Origin: Enterococcus pseudoavium NBRC 100491
GTDB lineage: Bacteria > Bacillota > Bacilli > Lactobacillales > Enterococcaceae
Assembly (NCBI RefSeq): GCF_001544295.1
Contig: NZ_BCQF01000002.1
Span: forward strand, 1-64,000
Direction of reading: 5' to 3'
DNA length: 64,000 nt
Below are positions 54,398 through 62,464 of this stretch, one piece after another. The number at the start of each line of letters is the position of its first letter. The first letter of the stretch is position 1. The notes under the pieces were generated by a model. It saw only the letters and a program-made list of their open reading frames with translations. It made no database searches and was not told where the DNA came from. Position numbers and translations under genes: made by a program.

Positions 54398-55007
54398 GTG
54401 ATTTACTCCTTTTTTCAAGATATTGTTCCACTGCTGCTAAGTAGGGGATTCTTGGCGCAATCTTCGGTGCGATCTCGATACCAACTTCTTCGATTGTTTT
54501 CAGTGGTATTGATTTTTTACCATTTTCTTGGCTATCCCAGAAAAATATCAATTCTTCGGCAGCAAGAAAAAAGCAGCGGCTTAAGCTTGAGAACCAAAGT
54601 AACACAAAACAAACGGCATCTTGTCTCAAACATTGCTGCATATGGGTGATTTGATGCTGATGAAAATTCTTCAAGGGGAAAGAAGCTTTATTTTTAGTTT
54701 CTTTTGCTTCAAAGTCTAAATAGTAGCCATGATAGACCCCGTTATAATCGGTAGTTGAAGCTTGTCGAAAATAAGCCTCTTTGATAACGGCGGCACTGCG
54801 CTTCGGGTAATCAACTTTAACAATTTGAAGTGGAGTTGGCTTTTTATGGACAACTGCCTTATCATGAGTTAAGTAGTATTCATTGCTTTGATTGATTGCG
54901 TCTTCAAAGCGCATCCCCCGATTAGCAAACGTCGTCTCTTTTTGCAATGAGTGTTCTCCTGAATTCTTTTGTGAAAATAATTGACCGTTAGGATAGTGGA
55001 AGGCCAT
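54390..55007 (-). CDS. recU: Holliday junction resolvase RecU
   Basis: RecU resolvase (205 residues), cutting Holliday junctions in recombination and chromosome segregation. Family motifs are NRGMRFEDAINQSNEYY, KKPTPLQIVKVDYPKR, the metal-binding STTDYNGVYHGYYLDFEAKET with Asp, Asp/Glu and Lys, and FPLKNFHQHQITHM. Overlap with pbp1A on the same strand is the conserved Gram-positive arrangement. The operon faces away from ypsA-gpsB. Confidence 0.96.
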   Translation of the reverse strand: MAFHYPNGQLFSQKNSGEHSLQKETTFANRGMRFEDAINQSNEYYLTHDKAVVHKKPTPLQIVKVDYPKRSAAVIKEAYFRQASTTDYNGVYHGYYLDFEAKETKNKASFPLKNFHQHQITHMQQCLRQDAVCFVLLWFSSLSRCFFLAAEELIFFWDSQENGKKSIPLKTIEEVGIEIAPKIAPRIPYLAAVEQYLEKRSKSHG

Positions 55008-55089
55008 GTTTTTATCACACTCCTGTTTGCTATTATAGCAAATTTTTTTAGAAAATATTTTATTTTTAAGTGAAAGTAAGGAAAATGAA

Positions 55090-55647
55090 ATGAATGATAC
55101 AATTCAACGATTATACGTAACTGGATATCAAAGCTATGAACTAGGAATTTTTAGCGAACAGGACCCTCGTGTCCAAGTCATTAAGAATGTTTTAAAAAGA
55201 GAATTGATTGGTTTAATTGAAAACGGGTTAGAGTGGATCATGATCAGCGGCAGTCTCGGCACAGAGATATGGACAGGACAAATAGTCAACGAATTAAAGC
55301 AAGACTATCCCGAAATTAAATTAGCAATTATTTTTCCTTTTGAAAGCTTCGGAAATAACTGGAAAGAACAGAATCAATTACTTTTAAGTGAAGTGAGTCA
55401 GACCGCCGACTTCGTTGATGCAGTCAGCCATCAACCCTATCAAAATCCCGGACAATTTAAAAATCATGTAAATTTTTTGTTGCAGCATACAGATGCTACA
55501 CTGTTGGTATATGATAATGAGTATCCTGGCAAAAGCAAATTTTTCTTAGCAGATGTCGAAAAATATCAAGCGCAAAATTCTTATGAATTACTTACAATCA
55601 CCATGGATGATTTAGAAAATTCCTCAGACTTTGGGGATAGTGTTTGA
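55090..55647 (+). CDS. ypsA: DUF1273/YpsA, SLOG-family protein
   Basis: YpsA-type protein (185 residues) of the SLOG/Rossmann nucleotide-binding superfamily. It shows LYVTGYQSYELGIF at the N terminus, WIMISGSLGTEIW near 55-67 and LLVYDNEYPGKSKFF near 137. In B. subtilis and S. aureus YpsA affects cell division and FtsZ, and it is encoded next to gpsB as here. The ligand is unknown. The gene diverges from recU-pbp1A with a short intergenic region. Confidence 0.92.
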   Translation: MNDTIQRLYVTGYQSYELGIFSEQDPRVQVIKNVLKRELIGLIENGLEWIMISGSLGTEIWTGQIVNELKQDYPEIKLAIIFPFESFGNNWKEQNQLLLSEVSQTADFVDAVSHQPYQNPGQFKNHVNFLLQHTDATLLVYDNEYPGKSKFFLADVEKYQAQNSYELLTITMDDLENSSDFGDSV

Positions 55648-55672
55648 TTTCCTCAAGTATATCGGCTAGAAT
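55644..55672 (+). promoter_or_regulatory. Promoter of gpsB
   Basis: -35 TTGATT (55644-55649), 17-base spacer, -10 TAGAAT (55667-55672). The -35 overlaps the ypsA stop codon. Confidence 0.65.
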
Positions 55673-55715
55673 ATATTAGAAAGTAAATTAAGTTTAGATT
55701 TAATGAGGTGGAAAA

Positions 55716-56120
55716 ATGGCGAATGTAATCTATACTCCAAACGATATTCTGGAGCAAGAATTTAAAACAAAAATGCGCGGCTACGATCCGATCGAAGTTG
55801 ATGAATTTTTGGACAATGTAATAAAAGATTATGAAGCTTATAACAAAGATTTATTAACTTTAAGAGAAGAAAATGACCGGTTAAAAGCCAAGATTGAACA
55901 ACTATCAAAAGCTCAGCCAGCACCTTCACGTGTGAAAGAAGCAGCGCCTAAGAGTTCTGCGGTTACGAATTTTGATATTTTAAAACGGTTATCAAATCTT
56001 GAAAGAGAAGTATTTGGTAAAAAATTGGATCAGCAAGCATCAGCTCAAGCTAGTTCTTCTGATTTAAGTCAAAATTATACCCAAGATGAGAACGACATCG
56101 AAAAAACTCGCCAATTTTAA
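55716..56120 (+). CDS. gpsB: Cell division protein GpsB
   Basis: DivIVA-like GpsB (134 residues). It coordinates septal and peripheral wall synthesis and docks class A PBPs such as the PBP1A encoded nearby. The N-terminal DivIVA domain has IYTPNDILEQEFKTKMRGYDPIEVDEFLDNVIKDYE, with the membrane and PBP-binding groove, followed by a coiled coil (about 45-72), a variable linker and the C-terminal trimerisation helix FDILKRLSNLEREVFGKKL. An acidic tail follows. GAGGTGG precedes the ATG. rnpB starts eight bases after the stop. Confidence 0.95.
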   Translation: MANVIYTPNDILEQEFKTKMRGYDPIEVDEFLDNVIKDYEAYNKDLLTLREENDRLKAKIEQLSKAQPAPSRVKEAAPKSSAVTNFDILKRLSNLEREVFGKKLDQQASAQASSSDLSQNYTQDENDIEKTRQF

Positions 56121-56127
56121 ATTTGAA

Positions 56128-56521
56128 TGATGCAATTTTCGGGTGATCGCGGTTTGCTATACGCAAGCTGAGGAAAGTCCATGCTCGCACAGACTGAGAT
56201 GTTTGTAGTGTTCGTGCTTAGCGAAACCATAAGCTAAGGTACTTCTTAAGAAGTAACGGCAGAAAAAAGGGCTAAGGAGCAATCTATGCCTGAGTATTCT
56301 TGAAAGTGCCACAGTGACGAAGCATTTTGAGAAATCAAAATGGTGGAACGCGGTAAACCCCTCGAGCGAGCAACCCAAACAATGGTAGGGGCGCTTTTTC
56401 TAAGGAAATGAACGATGAAAGAGACGGCAATTATGCCGGAGATAGATGATTACCACGACGATCACACTTCCCTGAGTTGATCGCCGTACAAAACATGGCT
56501 TACAGAAAATTGCAGCAATTC
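56128..56521 (+). ncRNA. rnpB: RNase P RNA, class B
   Basis: The catalytic RNA of RNase P, which matures tRNA 5' ends. Conserved blocks are GAGGAAAGTCCATGCTCGCAC (CR-I side; here 56170-56190), the GTGCCACAGTGACGAAG element, GGAACGCGGTAAACCCCTCGAGCGAG, the ATAGATGATTACCACGAC block, and ACAAAACATGGCTTACAGAA near the 3' end. P1 pairs TGCAATTTT (56131-56139) with AAAATTGCA (56506-56514). The layout is the B. subtilis-like class. It is followed by a terminator. Confidence 0.96.
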
Positions 56522-56529
56522 AGGGTGTG

Positions 56530-56558
56530 CCTTCCAACTTTGTTGTGAAGGTTTTTTT
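56530..56558 (+). terminator. Terminator after rnpB
   Basis: CCTTC(CAAC)/(GTTG)GAAGG-type hairpin followed by seven T. Confidence 0.85.
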
Positions 56559-56594
56559 ATTGGAAAATCCAGTACCAACTTATAAGGAGAAATT

Positions 56595-57758
56595 ATGGGA
56601 AAACAATACAATTTAATTGCGACTGCCGCAGCCGGAATCGAAGCACTAGTCGGCAAAGAACTTAGAGATTTAGGCATTGATTGCCAAGTTGAAAATGGCC
56701 GGGCCCGTTTTAAAGGGGATTTAGAAACAATCGCCACGGCCAACTTATGGTTGCGCACCGCCGACCGGGTAAAAATTATCGTTGATGAGTTTGATGCGTA
56801 TACATTTGATGAATTGTTTGAAAAGGTAAAGGCAATCCCGTGGGAAGACTTTCTACCGCTAGATGCGGAATTTCCCGTAGCCGGCCGTTCGATTAAATCA
56901 AAATTGTACAGCGTACCGGATTGTCAATCAATTACTAAAAAAGCAATTGTTGAACGTTTGAGAGAGGTATATCATCGACCAGCAAGAGTTCCATTGCCAG
57001 AAACAGGTGCTTTATTCCAATTGGAAGTGGCCTTGTTGAAAGATCACGTAGTTTTAACCATCGATACGACTGGACCAAGTCTCTTCAAACGCGGGTATCG
57101 TTTAGAAAAGGGTGGAGCACCGTTGAAAGAAAATATGGCGGCCGCCTTAGTTTTGCTGACTAATTGGCGGAAAGATCGTCCTTTTTATGATCCAGTCTGC
57201 GGTTCAGGAACGCTCTGCATTGAAGCTGCCTTGATTGGTCATAACATCGCGCCAGGATTTAATCGCGAGTTTGCCTGTGAGGCGTGGGAATGGTTTGATT
57301 CAAGTGTCTTTGAAAAAGTACGCGCAGCCGCAGATGAAGCCGCTGATTATGATATCGAATTAGATATTGAAGGCTCTGATATCAATGGACGAATGGTTGA
57401 GATTGCTCGGGCGAACGCAGAAGAAATCGGTTTAGGCGATTCTATCAAGTTTAAGCAGCAAGCAGTCAAAGATTTTAAAACGGAAAAAGAGTACGGTGTC
57501 ATTGTAGCCAATCCTCCTTACGGTGAACGTTTGGGTGAGGAAGAGCAAGTCCGCGACTTGTATCGCGAGATGGGCGATGTTTTCCGACCGTTAAAAACGT
57601 GGAGTAAATATATTTTGACGAGTGATTTAGCATTTGAGGAATTTTACGGAGCTAAAGCCACGAAAAAGAGAAAATTATACAATGGTGCCATTAGAACCGA
57701 TCTATTTCAATATTGGGGGCAACGTCCGCCAAGAAAGCCTCGGAACGATGGAGAATAA
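56595..57758 (+). CDS. THUMP-domain class I rRNA methyltransferase (RlmL/YpsC family)
   Basis: SAM-dependent methyltransferase (387 residues) of the YpsC/RlmL-N-half family, probably modifying guanine in 23S rRNA. A THUMP RNA-binding domain covers about residues 45-165. The methyltransferase domain starts at RRGYR..GGAPLKENMAAALV and contains the SAM loop PFYDPVCGSGTLCIEAAL and the catalytic NPPYGERLG. The C-terminal tail is basic (RPPRKPRND). The exact target base is unproven. The HD gene overlaps by 11 bases; rnpB-ypsC adjacency is conserved in Firmicutes. Confidence 0.92.
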   Translation: MGKQYNLIATAAAGIEALVGKELRDLGIDCQVENGRARFKGDLETIATANLWLRTADRVKIIVDEFDAYTFDELFEKVKAIPWEDFLPLDAEFPVAGRSIKSKLYSVPDCQSITKKAIVERLREVYHRPARVPLPETGALFQLEVALLKDHVVLTIDTTGPSLFKRGYRLEKGGAPLKENMAAALVLLTNWRKDRPFYDPVCGSGTLCIEAALIGHNIAPGFNREFACEAWEWFDSSVFEKVRAAADEAADYDIELDIEGSDINGRMVEIARANAEEIGLGDSIKFKQQAVKDFKTEKEYGVIVANPPYGERLGEEEQVRDLYREMGDVFRPLKTWSKYILTSDLAFEEFYGAKATKKRKLYNGAIRTDLFQYWGQRPPRKPRNDGE

Positions 57759-58392
57759 AATCAAAGCGATTCGTGAGTATGCCATGGAAAAACTTGGTTC
57801 CGACCGGAGCGGACATGATTTTTATCATGTGGAACGGGTGGCAAAAATTGCACGTAGTCTAGCCCAGCAAGAAGGCATTTCCGATAGCTCAGTCATCGAA
57901 ACGGCTAGTTACCTACACGATGTGATCGATGACAAAGTAGCTGGAAATGTAGAAAAAGAATCAGAAGATCTTAAAAAGCTTTTAAAAAAACTGGATTTCA
58001 CACAAGAAAGTATCGACGAAATTTTTGATATCATTGAAAATATTTCTTTTTCAAAAGAATTAGAAGTGGGAAAAGCTAAGCTGACTGTGGCAGGGGAAAT
58101 TGTGCAAGATGCAGATCGCATCGATGCATTGGGGGCAATTGGTATTTTGCGAACTGCCTATTATGGCGGCCACACTGGAAGTCCACTTTATGATCCAAAC
58201 ATTTTGCCTCAGGAGTTTAAAAGTAAGCAAGCATATCGAAAAAAGAGTACGGTGATTAATCACTTTTACGAAAAATTATTTAAGCTACCAGAAGCAATGA
58301 ATACCGCAGCAGGAAAAGCAGAAGCCCAGAATAGAATGGATTTTATGCAAGAGTTTTTAAAAAGATTTTATAAAGAGTGGAATGCAGAGTAG
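57748..58392 (+). CDS. HD-domain phosphohydrolase
   Basis: A 214-residue HD-superfamily protein. The metal ligands are visible as H in GHDFYHVERVAKIA, HD in YLHDVIDD and D in QDADRIDALGAIG, a spacing typical of the YpgQ/YedJ subgroup, which hydrolyses (d)NTPs to monophosphate and pyrophosphate. The substrate here is inferred only from that group. The ATG at 57748 lies inside the end of the methyltransferase gene; a longer open stretch upstream is the other gene's shadow. Confidence 0.9.
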   Translation: MENKIKAIREYAMEKLGSDRSGHDFYHVERVAKIARSLAQQEGISDSSVIETASYLHDVIDDKVAGNVEKESEDLKKLLKKLDFTQESIDEIFDIIENISFSKELEVGKAKLTVAGEIVQDADRIDALGAIGILRTAYYGGHTGSPLYDPNILPQEFKSKQAYRKKSTVINHFYEKLFKLPEAMNTAAGKAEAQNRMDFMQEFLKRFYKEWNAE

Positions 58393-58590
58393 AAATGAAT
58401 AAGAAAGAATAAACGAATAGCAAAAAAATCCCATGGCAAGACAAATTATTTCCAGTAGAGTTCCTTTTCTCTTATAATGTTCTATGTTTGGAACATCCGT
58501 TTTTGAGTGTATATACATCAGAACGAACAGTTATCAGCTGACGTGGTGTTTAAAAACATTGATTTGTGAAATAAGTAGGAGGAACTCTAA

Positions 58591-58938
58591 ATGTTACATC
58601 GTGAAGTTTTGAGTCCTGAAGAAGTTTTGAAAAAAATACCTCGATTGTCAGAGGGATTATTTGCGATTCGTTGCAAGTTAGCAAATAAGACATATCAAAT
58701 TATTTTATATAAATACGAAGCAGATTATTTCTTAATGGAGAAGCCTGCGCTGATTAGTGTCTTACTTGAAAATGAGCAAAGCTTTTTTGGAACATCAGAG
58801 CAACTTTTGAATGAAATTGAAATGTGTTTTGAGGATAACCATTACCAACCGATTAGTAAAGAATGGGTCAAGTTGGATTTAAATACGTTGAAGTTATTAG
58901 ATGATGTGGAAATCAAGTTTTTCGATTTGGAAGAATAA
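58591..58938 (+). CDS. Protein of unknown function (115 aa)
   Basis: No family recognised. The protein is soluble and acidic, with a predicted beta-rich middle (FAIRCKLANKTYQIILYKYEADYFLM) between helices, no signal and one Cys in each half. AGGAGG precedes the ATG by six bases, and a terminator overlaps the stop, so it is a good gene prediction. It is monocistronic. The 200-base upstream region contains no obvious gene. Confidence 0.65.
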   Translation: MLHREVLSPEEVLKKIPRLSEGLFAIRCKLANKTYQIILYKYEADYFLMEKPALISVLLENEQSFFGTSEQLLNEIEMCFEDNHYQPISKEWVKLDLNTLKLLDDVEIKFFDLEE

Positions 58939-58963
58939 CAGGCGAACCTGTTATTCTTTTTTT
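58931..58963 (+). terminator. Terminator overlapping the end of the 115-aa gene
   Basis: AATAACAG/CTGTTATT with a GCGAAC loop and seven T after a C. It also overlaps the 3' end of the convergent minus-strand gene. Confidence 0.88.
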
Positions 58964-59265
58964 CTGAATTGGCGGAAAAGATAATAAATATTAATAATGG
59001 TGAGAAGTGCCCCTAAAATAAAAGGGACGATTAAGCGGCCTTGATTGTAGCCAAAGTTCTTTTTAAAACTTTCTAGGGAAGTCAAATTAATGACTGTTTG
59101 ACTGTAGTTATATACTTGATAACTAAAGGTTGTTAAAAAGACTGAGATTAAGGTTAAGGCAAAACGGCGATACTCACTATTTTTCATTTTTTTAGCAAAA
59201 TAAAAAATGAAATAAGCGACCATTAGAGCTGCCGGTACACCGAAAGCAAAAAGTGGATTGAGCAT
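58951..59265 (-). CDS. Small membrane protein of unknown function (104 aa)
   Basis: Three hydrophobic segments (about residues 6-25, 34-52 and 77-97) separated by basic loops (KKMKNSEYRR, RQFRKKE at the end). The family is unknown to me. The Lys/Arg-rich ends suggest a small inner-membrane protein with N out or in by the positive-inside rule. AGGAGG precedes the ATG. It ends inside the terminator of the convergent 115-residue gene. Confidence 0.65.
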   Translation of the reverse strand: MLNPLFAFGVPAALMVAYFIFYFAKKMKNSEYRRFALTLISVFLTTFSYQVYNYSQTVINLTSLESFKKNFGYNQGRLIVPFILGALLTIINIYYLFRQFRKKE

Positions 59266-59415
59266 AAATAGTAACCTCCTAAGTTTGATAATAAAGCATC
59301 AAATTGATCCTTTTAAAAAAAAGTGAGTTTTTTAGGTGAATTCATTTTACCACAATACAGCAAAAAGCATTAGGGAACGGACCGTTATAAGTTTATTCAA
59401 AGTGAGGATGTTTGC

Positions 59416-60564
59416 ATGAACAGTTACATTTTTCCAATTAAAGTGGCGGCCATTACTTTTCCATTTTTGGCATTGGTCATTTCTGCACCATTTCTGATTT
59501 ATTATTATCGTAAATATGGAGAATTAGGGAAGTTGCGCAGTGTTATTCTCTATTCACTGGTGTTCTATTTGTTGTGTGCTTACTATTTAGTGATTCTGCC
59601 ACTGCCCGACATTCAAACGGTTGCTCAGCTGACTGGACCACGCTATGAGTTACATTTGTTTAATTTGTTGCACAATTTTCTGAATCAGACTGTCCTGCAG
59701 TGGAATAATCCAAGTACGTATCTATCCGCGATGAAACAGAGTGTTTTTTTAGAACCAGTGTTTAATATCTTTCTATTATTTCCCTTGGGCATTTATTGCC
59801 GCTACTATTTCAAGCTTTCTTTACCAAAAACGATTTTAGCTAGTTTTTGTTTGTCACTCTTTTTTGAGCTCACACAATTGAGTGGACTTTATTTCATTTA
59901 TCCGCGACCGTATCGTTTGTTTGATGTTAATGACTTGCTCCATAATACTTTAGGTGGAGCCTTTGGATTTCTTTGTGCACCAGTGTTCACCTTTTTCTTG
60001 CCAACGAGAAGTGAATTGGATTCTGAATCAGTAGCTAAGGGCAGACGTGTTACTTTCTTGCGGCGTTTCGTTGCCCTAGTCATCGATTGGCTAGTGATTG
60101 GCATTGCTGGTATTATTCTGAGTTTCTTTTCAAGCGCATTTCCAGAAAGTATCGTAACTATCTTAAATTATCCAATGGTCAATTTCACGCTGGAGGTGGT
60201 GTGCTACTTTATGATCGCCATGTATTTCTGGAATGGTCAAACGATTGGAAAAAGAGTAGTTCGGATCAGAGTGGTGGAAAAGGGACGGAATCATATCCGT
60301 TTTTGGAGTTTAGTCAAACGTTACAGCGCGTTGTACTTATTGCTTTACGGCCTGTTAATGATTTTTCAATATACCTTGACCCATCTGACGACCGATAATC
60401 ATACGATTTTTATTGCATATCTGATGTTTGGATTAATTAGTTTAGGGATTTTGCTTTTATTTCTATTCAACTTATTGTATGCTCTCATAAGAAGAAAAAC
60501 CCGCCTATTCCATGACAAAGCGAGTCACACATATTCGATTAGCACGCTAAAGAAAGAGGTATAA
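59416..60564 (+). CDS. VanZ-like and RDD-domain fusion membrane protein
   Basis: A 382-residue polytopic membrane protein. Residues 1 to about 195 form a VanZ-like domain with five hydrophobic segments and the typical ...LFFELTQLSGLYF and FDVNDLLHNTLGGAFG blocks. Residues about 205-375 form an RDD domain (RRFVALVIDWLVIGIAG, GQTIGKRVVRIRVV). VanZ relatives lower susceptibility to lipoglycopeptides such as teicoplanin, but most chromosomal copies have no known role. cshB begins one base after the stop, so they are probably co-transcribed. Confidence 0.88.
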   Translation: MNSYIFPIKVAAITFPFLALVISAPFLIYYYRKYGELGKLRSVILYSLVFYLLCAYYLVILPLPDIQTVAQLTGPRYELHLFNLLHNFLNQTVLQWNNPSTYLSAMKQSVFLEPVFNIFLLFPLGIYCRYYFKLSLPKTILASFCLSLFFELTQLSGLYFIYPRPYRLFDVNDLLHNTLGGAFGFLCAPVFTFFLPTRSELDSESVAKGRRVTFLRRFVALVIDWLVIGIAGIILSFFSSAFPESIVTILNYPMVNFTLEVVCYFMIAMYFWNGQTIGKRVVRIRVVEKGRNHIRFWSLVKRYSALYLLLYGLLMIFQYTLTHLTTDNHTIFIAYLMFGLISLGILLLFLFNLLYALIRRKTRLFHDKASHTYSISTLKKEV

Positions 60565-60565
60565 C

Positions 60566-61915
60566 ATGCGAACATTTGAATCATTCAATTTTCAACCATT
60601 TATTCTTGAGGCTATCAAGGATAAAGGTTTTACCGAACCTACACCAGTTCAAGAAAAATTAATTCCTTTAATCAAAAAGGGCAAAAATGTGGTTGGACAA
60701 TCACAGACAGGGTCTGGTAAGACCCACACCTTTTTATTACCTTTGATGAATAAATTAGATGCGACTAAAGATGAAGTTCAACTTCTAATCACCGCACCTA
60801 GTCGCGAATTAGCAAGCCAGATCTATCAAGCCGCGATTCAGATCGCGCATTTTTCACCAGTTGAGATCCGCGTGACGAATTTCGTCGGTGGAACAGATAA
60901 ACAGCGTCAGATGGATAAATTAACTAGCCATCAGCCTCATGTCGTGATTGGAACCCCCGGACGTATCTTAGACATGATGAATGAACAAGCGCTAAAGGTT
61001 CATACAGCGGAATATTTTGTGATTGATGAGGCCGATATGACCTTAGATATGGGCTTTTTACAAGAAGTTGATCAAATTGCTAGTCGGCTGCCAAAACACT
61101 TACAAATGTTGGTTTTCTCAGCGACGATTCCTGAGAAATTACGACCATTTCTATTGAAGTATATGGAAAACCCAATCATCGAGGAAATCAAATCAAAAGC
61201 GGTCATCTCTGATACGATCGAAAATTGGTTAATCTCAACGAAAGGTCAGGACAAGAATCGTCTGATCTATCAATTATTGACGATCGGTCATCCATACTTA
61301 GCGATTGTTTTTGCGAATACGAAGCAGCACGTAGATGAAATCAGTGACTACTTGAAATCCCAAGGACTGAAAGTGGCAAAAATTCATGGCGATATCTTAC
61401 CACGGGAACGTAAACGAGTGATGCGCCAAGTCCAAAACTTGGACTATCAATACGTTGTGGCGACTGATTTAGCTGCGCGAGGGATTGATATCGAAGGCGT
61501 TTCTCACGTGATTAACGCGGAAGTTCCACAAGATTTGGATTTCTTTATTCACCGTGTTGGTAGAACCGGCCGAAATGGTTTAGATGGGATAGCGATCACA
61601 CTTTATAGCCCTAGCGATGAAAATGATATTAATCAAATTGAAAGTTTAGGGGTCACGTTCCAACCAAAAGAAATCAAAAATGGTGAAATCGTTGATACTT
61701 ATGATCGGAACCGTCGGAAAAAACGGGAAAAATCTAAAGATGAACTGGATCCAACTTTGATTGGTTTAGTGAAAAAATCGAAGAAAAAAATCAAACCGGG
61801 TTACAAAAAGAAAATTGATCGAGCAATTTCGGAATCCAATAAACAGAAACGGCGCCAATCACGACGCCAAGAAGAACGTAGCCACCGGAAAAATAAAAAG
61901 CGTTCAAATTCATAA
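60566..61915 (+). CDS. cshB: DEAD-box RNA helicase CshB
   Basis: DEAD-box RNA helicase (449 residues) of the CshB group, linked to cold adaptation and RNA turnover. Motifs are in order: Q motif TPVQEKLIP, motif I SQTGSGKT, Ia PSRELA, GTPGR, motif II DEAD, motif III SAT, and HRVGRTGR (motif VI). The last 75 residues are Lys/Arg-rich (KKREKSKDELDPTL onward), an RNA-binding tail. GAAAGAGG precedes the ATG. A bidirectional terminator follows. Confidence 0.93.
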   Translation: MRTFESFNFQPFILEAIKDKGFTEPTPVQEKLIPLIKKGKNVVGQSQTGSGKTHTFLLPLMNKLDATKDEVQLLITAPSRELASQIYQAAIQIAHFSPVEIRVTNFVGGTDKQRQMDKLTSHQPHVVIGTPGRILDMMNEQALKVHTAEYFVIDEADMTLDMGFLQEVDQIASRLPKHLQMLVFSATIPEKLRPFLLKYMENPIIEEIKSKAVISDTIENWLISTKGQDKNRLIYQLLTIGHPYLAIVFANTKQHVDEISDYLKSQGLKVAKIHGDILPRERKRVMRQVQNLDYQYVVATDLAARGIDIEGVSHVINAEVPQDLDFFIHRVGRTGRNGLDGIAITLYSPSDENDINQIESLGVTFQPKEIKNGEIVDTYDRNRRKKREKSKDELDPTLIGLVKKSKKKIKPGYKKKIDRAISESNKQKRRQSRRQEERSHRKNKKRSNS

Positions 61916-61935
61916 AAAAATCAGTTATTTCAATA

Positions 61936-61979
61936 AAAGAACTTGCTCCCGTATTAATTCGCGGGACCAAGTTCTTTTT
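61936..61979 (+). terminator. Bidirectional terminator between cshB and the GNAT gene
   Basis: AAAAGAACTTGCTCCCG pairs with CGGGACCAAGTTCTTTT with one mismatch. Confidence 0.87.
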
Positions 61980-62394
61980 GCATTTTGACACATGGAATGC
62001 CATCTTCTTCAAACACATCCGAAACCACCTGATAAGCGCAGCGCTGATAAAAACCAAGTGCATCCAATTCAGCGGAAAGAACAGACTGGCTGCAACCTTC
62101 AAAAACTGCTTGCTGCTCAATCTTTACTAATAATTTTTGCCCCAGACCTTGACCACGAAATTTTGGATGGACGCAAAGACGGTCAGGATTCAAGGTTTGG
62201 GAATCGAGTTTTTGATAACGAACAGTAGCAATCGGCAAATCATCTTCAAAGAAAACTAGATATTGTCGGTCTGGTGTATCTAAAGTATCAAACTCCAATT
62301 CGGGTGCGATCTTTTGTTCTAAAACAAATACTTGATAACGTAGATAAAAAGCCGCTGCTTGAACCGCAGGTGTAGCATCTAAATATTCCCTCAT
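61954..62394 (-). CDS. GNAT-family N-acetyltransferase
   Basis: A 146-residue acetyltransferase of the ElaA/YjcF type. The RYQVFVLEQKI block near the N terminus and the acetyl-CoA loop RLCVHPKFRGQGLGQKLLVKIE (Q/R-x-x-G-x-G/A, here RGQGLG) are clear, followed by LGFYQRCAYQVVSDVFEEDGIPCVKM. The substrate is unknown. The start at 62394 follows GAGGAAGAAG; upstream in-frame codons to 62436 lack a site. It diverges from the FGE-like gene. Confidence 0.88.
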   Translation of the reverse strand: MREYLDATPAVQAAAFYLRYQVFVLEQKIAPELEFDTLDTPDRQYLVFFEDDLPIATVRYQKLDSQTLNPDRLCVHPKFRGQGLGQKLLVKIEQQAVFEGCSQSVLSAELDALGFYQRCAYQVVSDVFEEDGIPCVKMQKELGPAN

Positions 62395-62422
62395 CTTCTT
62401 CCTCATTTCTAGCTGATAATGG

Positions 62423-62428
62423 TATAAT
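62423..62428 (+). promoter_or_regulatory. -10 element within a palindrome between divergent genes
   Basis: TATAAT lies in TGGTATAATTTTACCA (62420-62435), an inverted repeat of five bases each side. The complementary strand offers TAAAAT for the GNAT gene, so divergent promoters may overlap. Confidence 0.4.
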
Positions 62429-62464
62429 TTTACCATATGAGTGTTGGAGGAGGCAGAAAGATTT

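Noticed and set aside
56462-56758. Minus-strand 98-codon frame over rnpB 3' end and the methyltransferase start
   Set aside because: It is antisense to the RNase P RNA and to a well-supported gene, with no ribosome-binding site.
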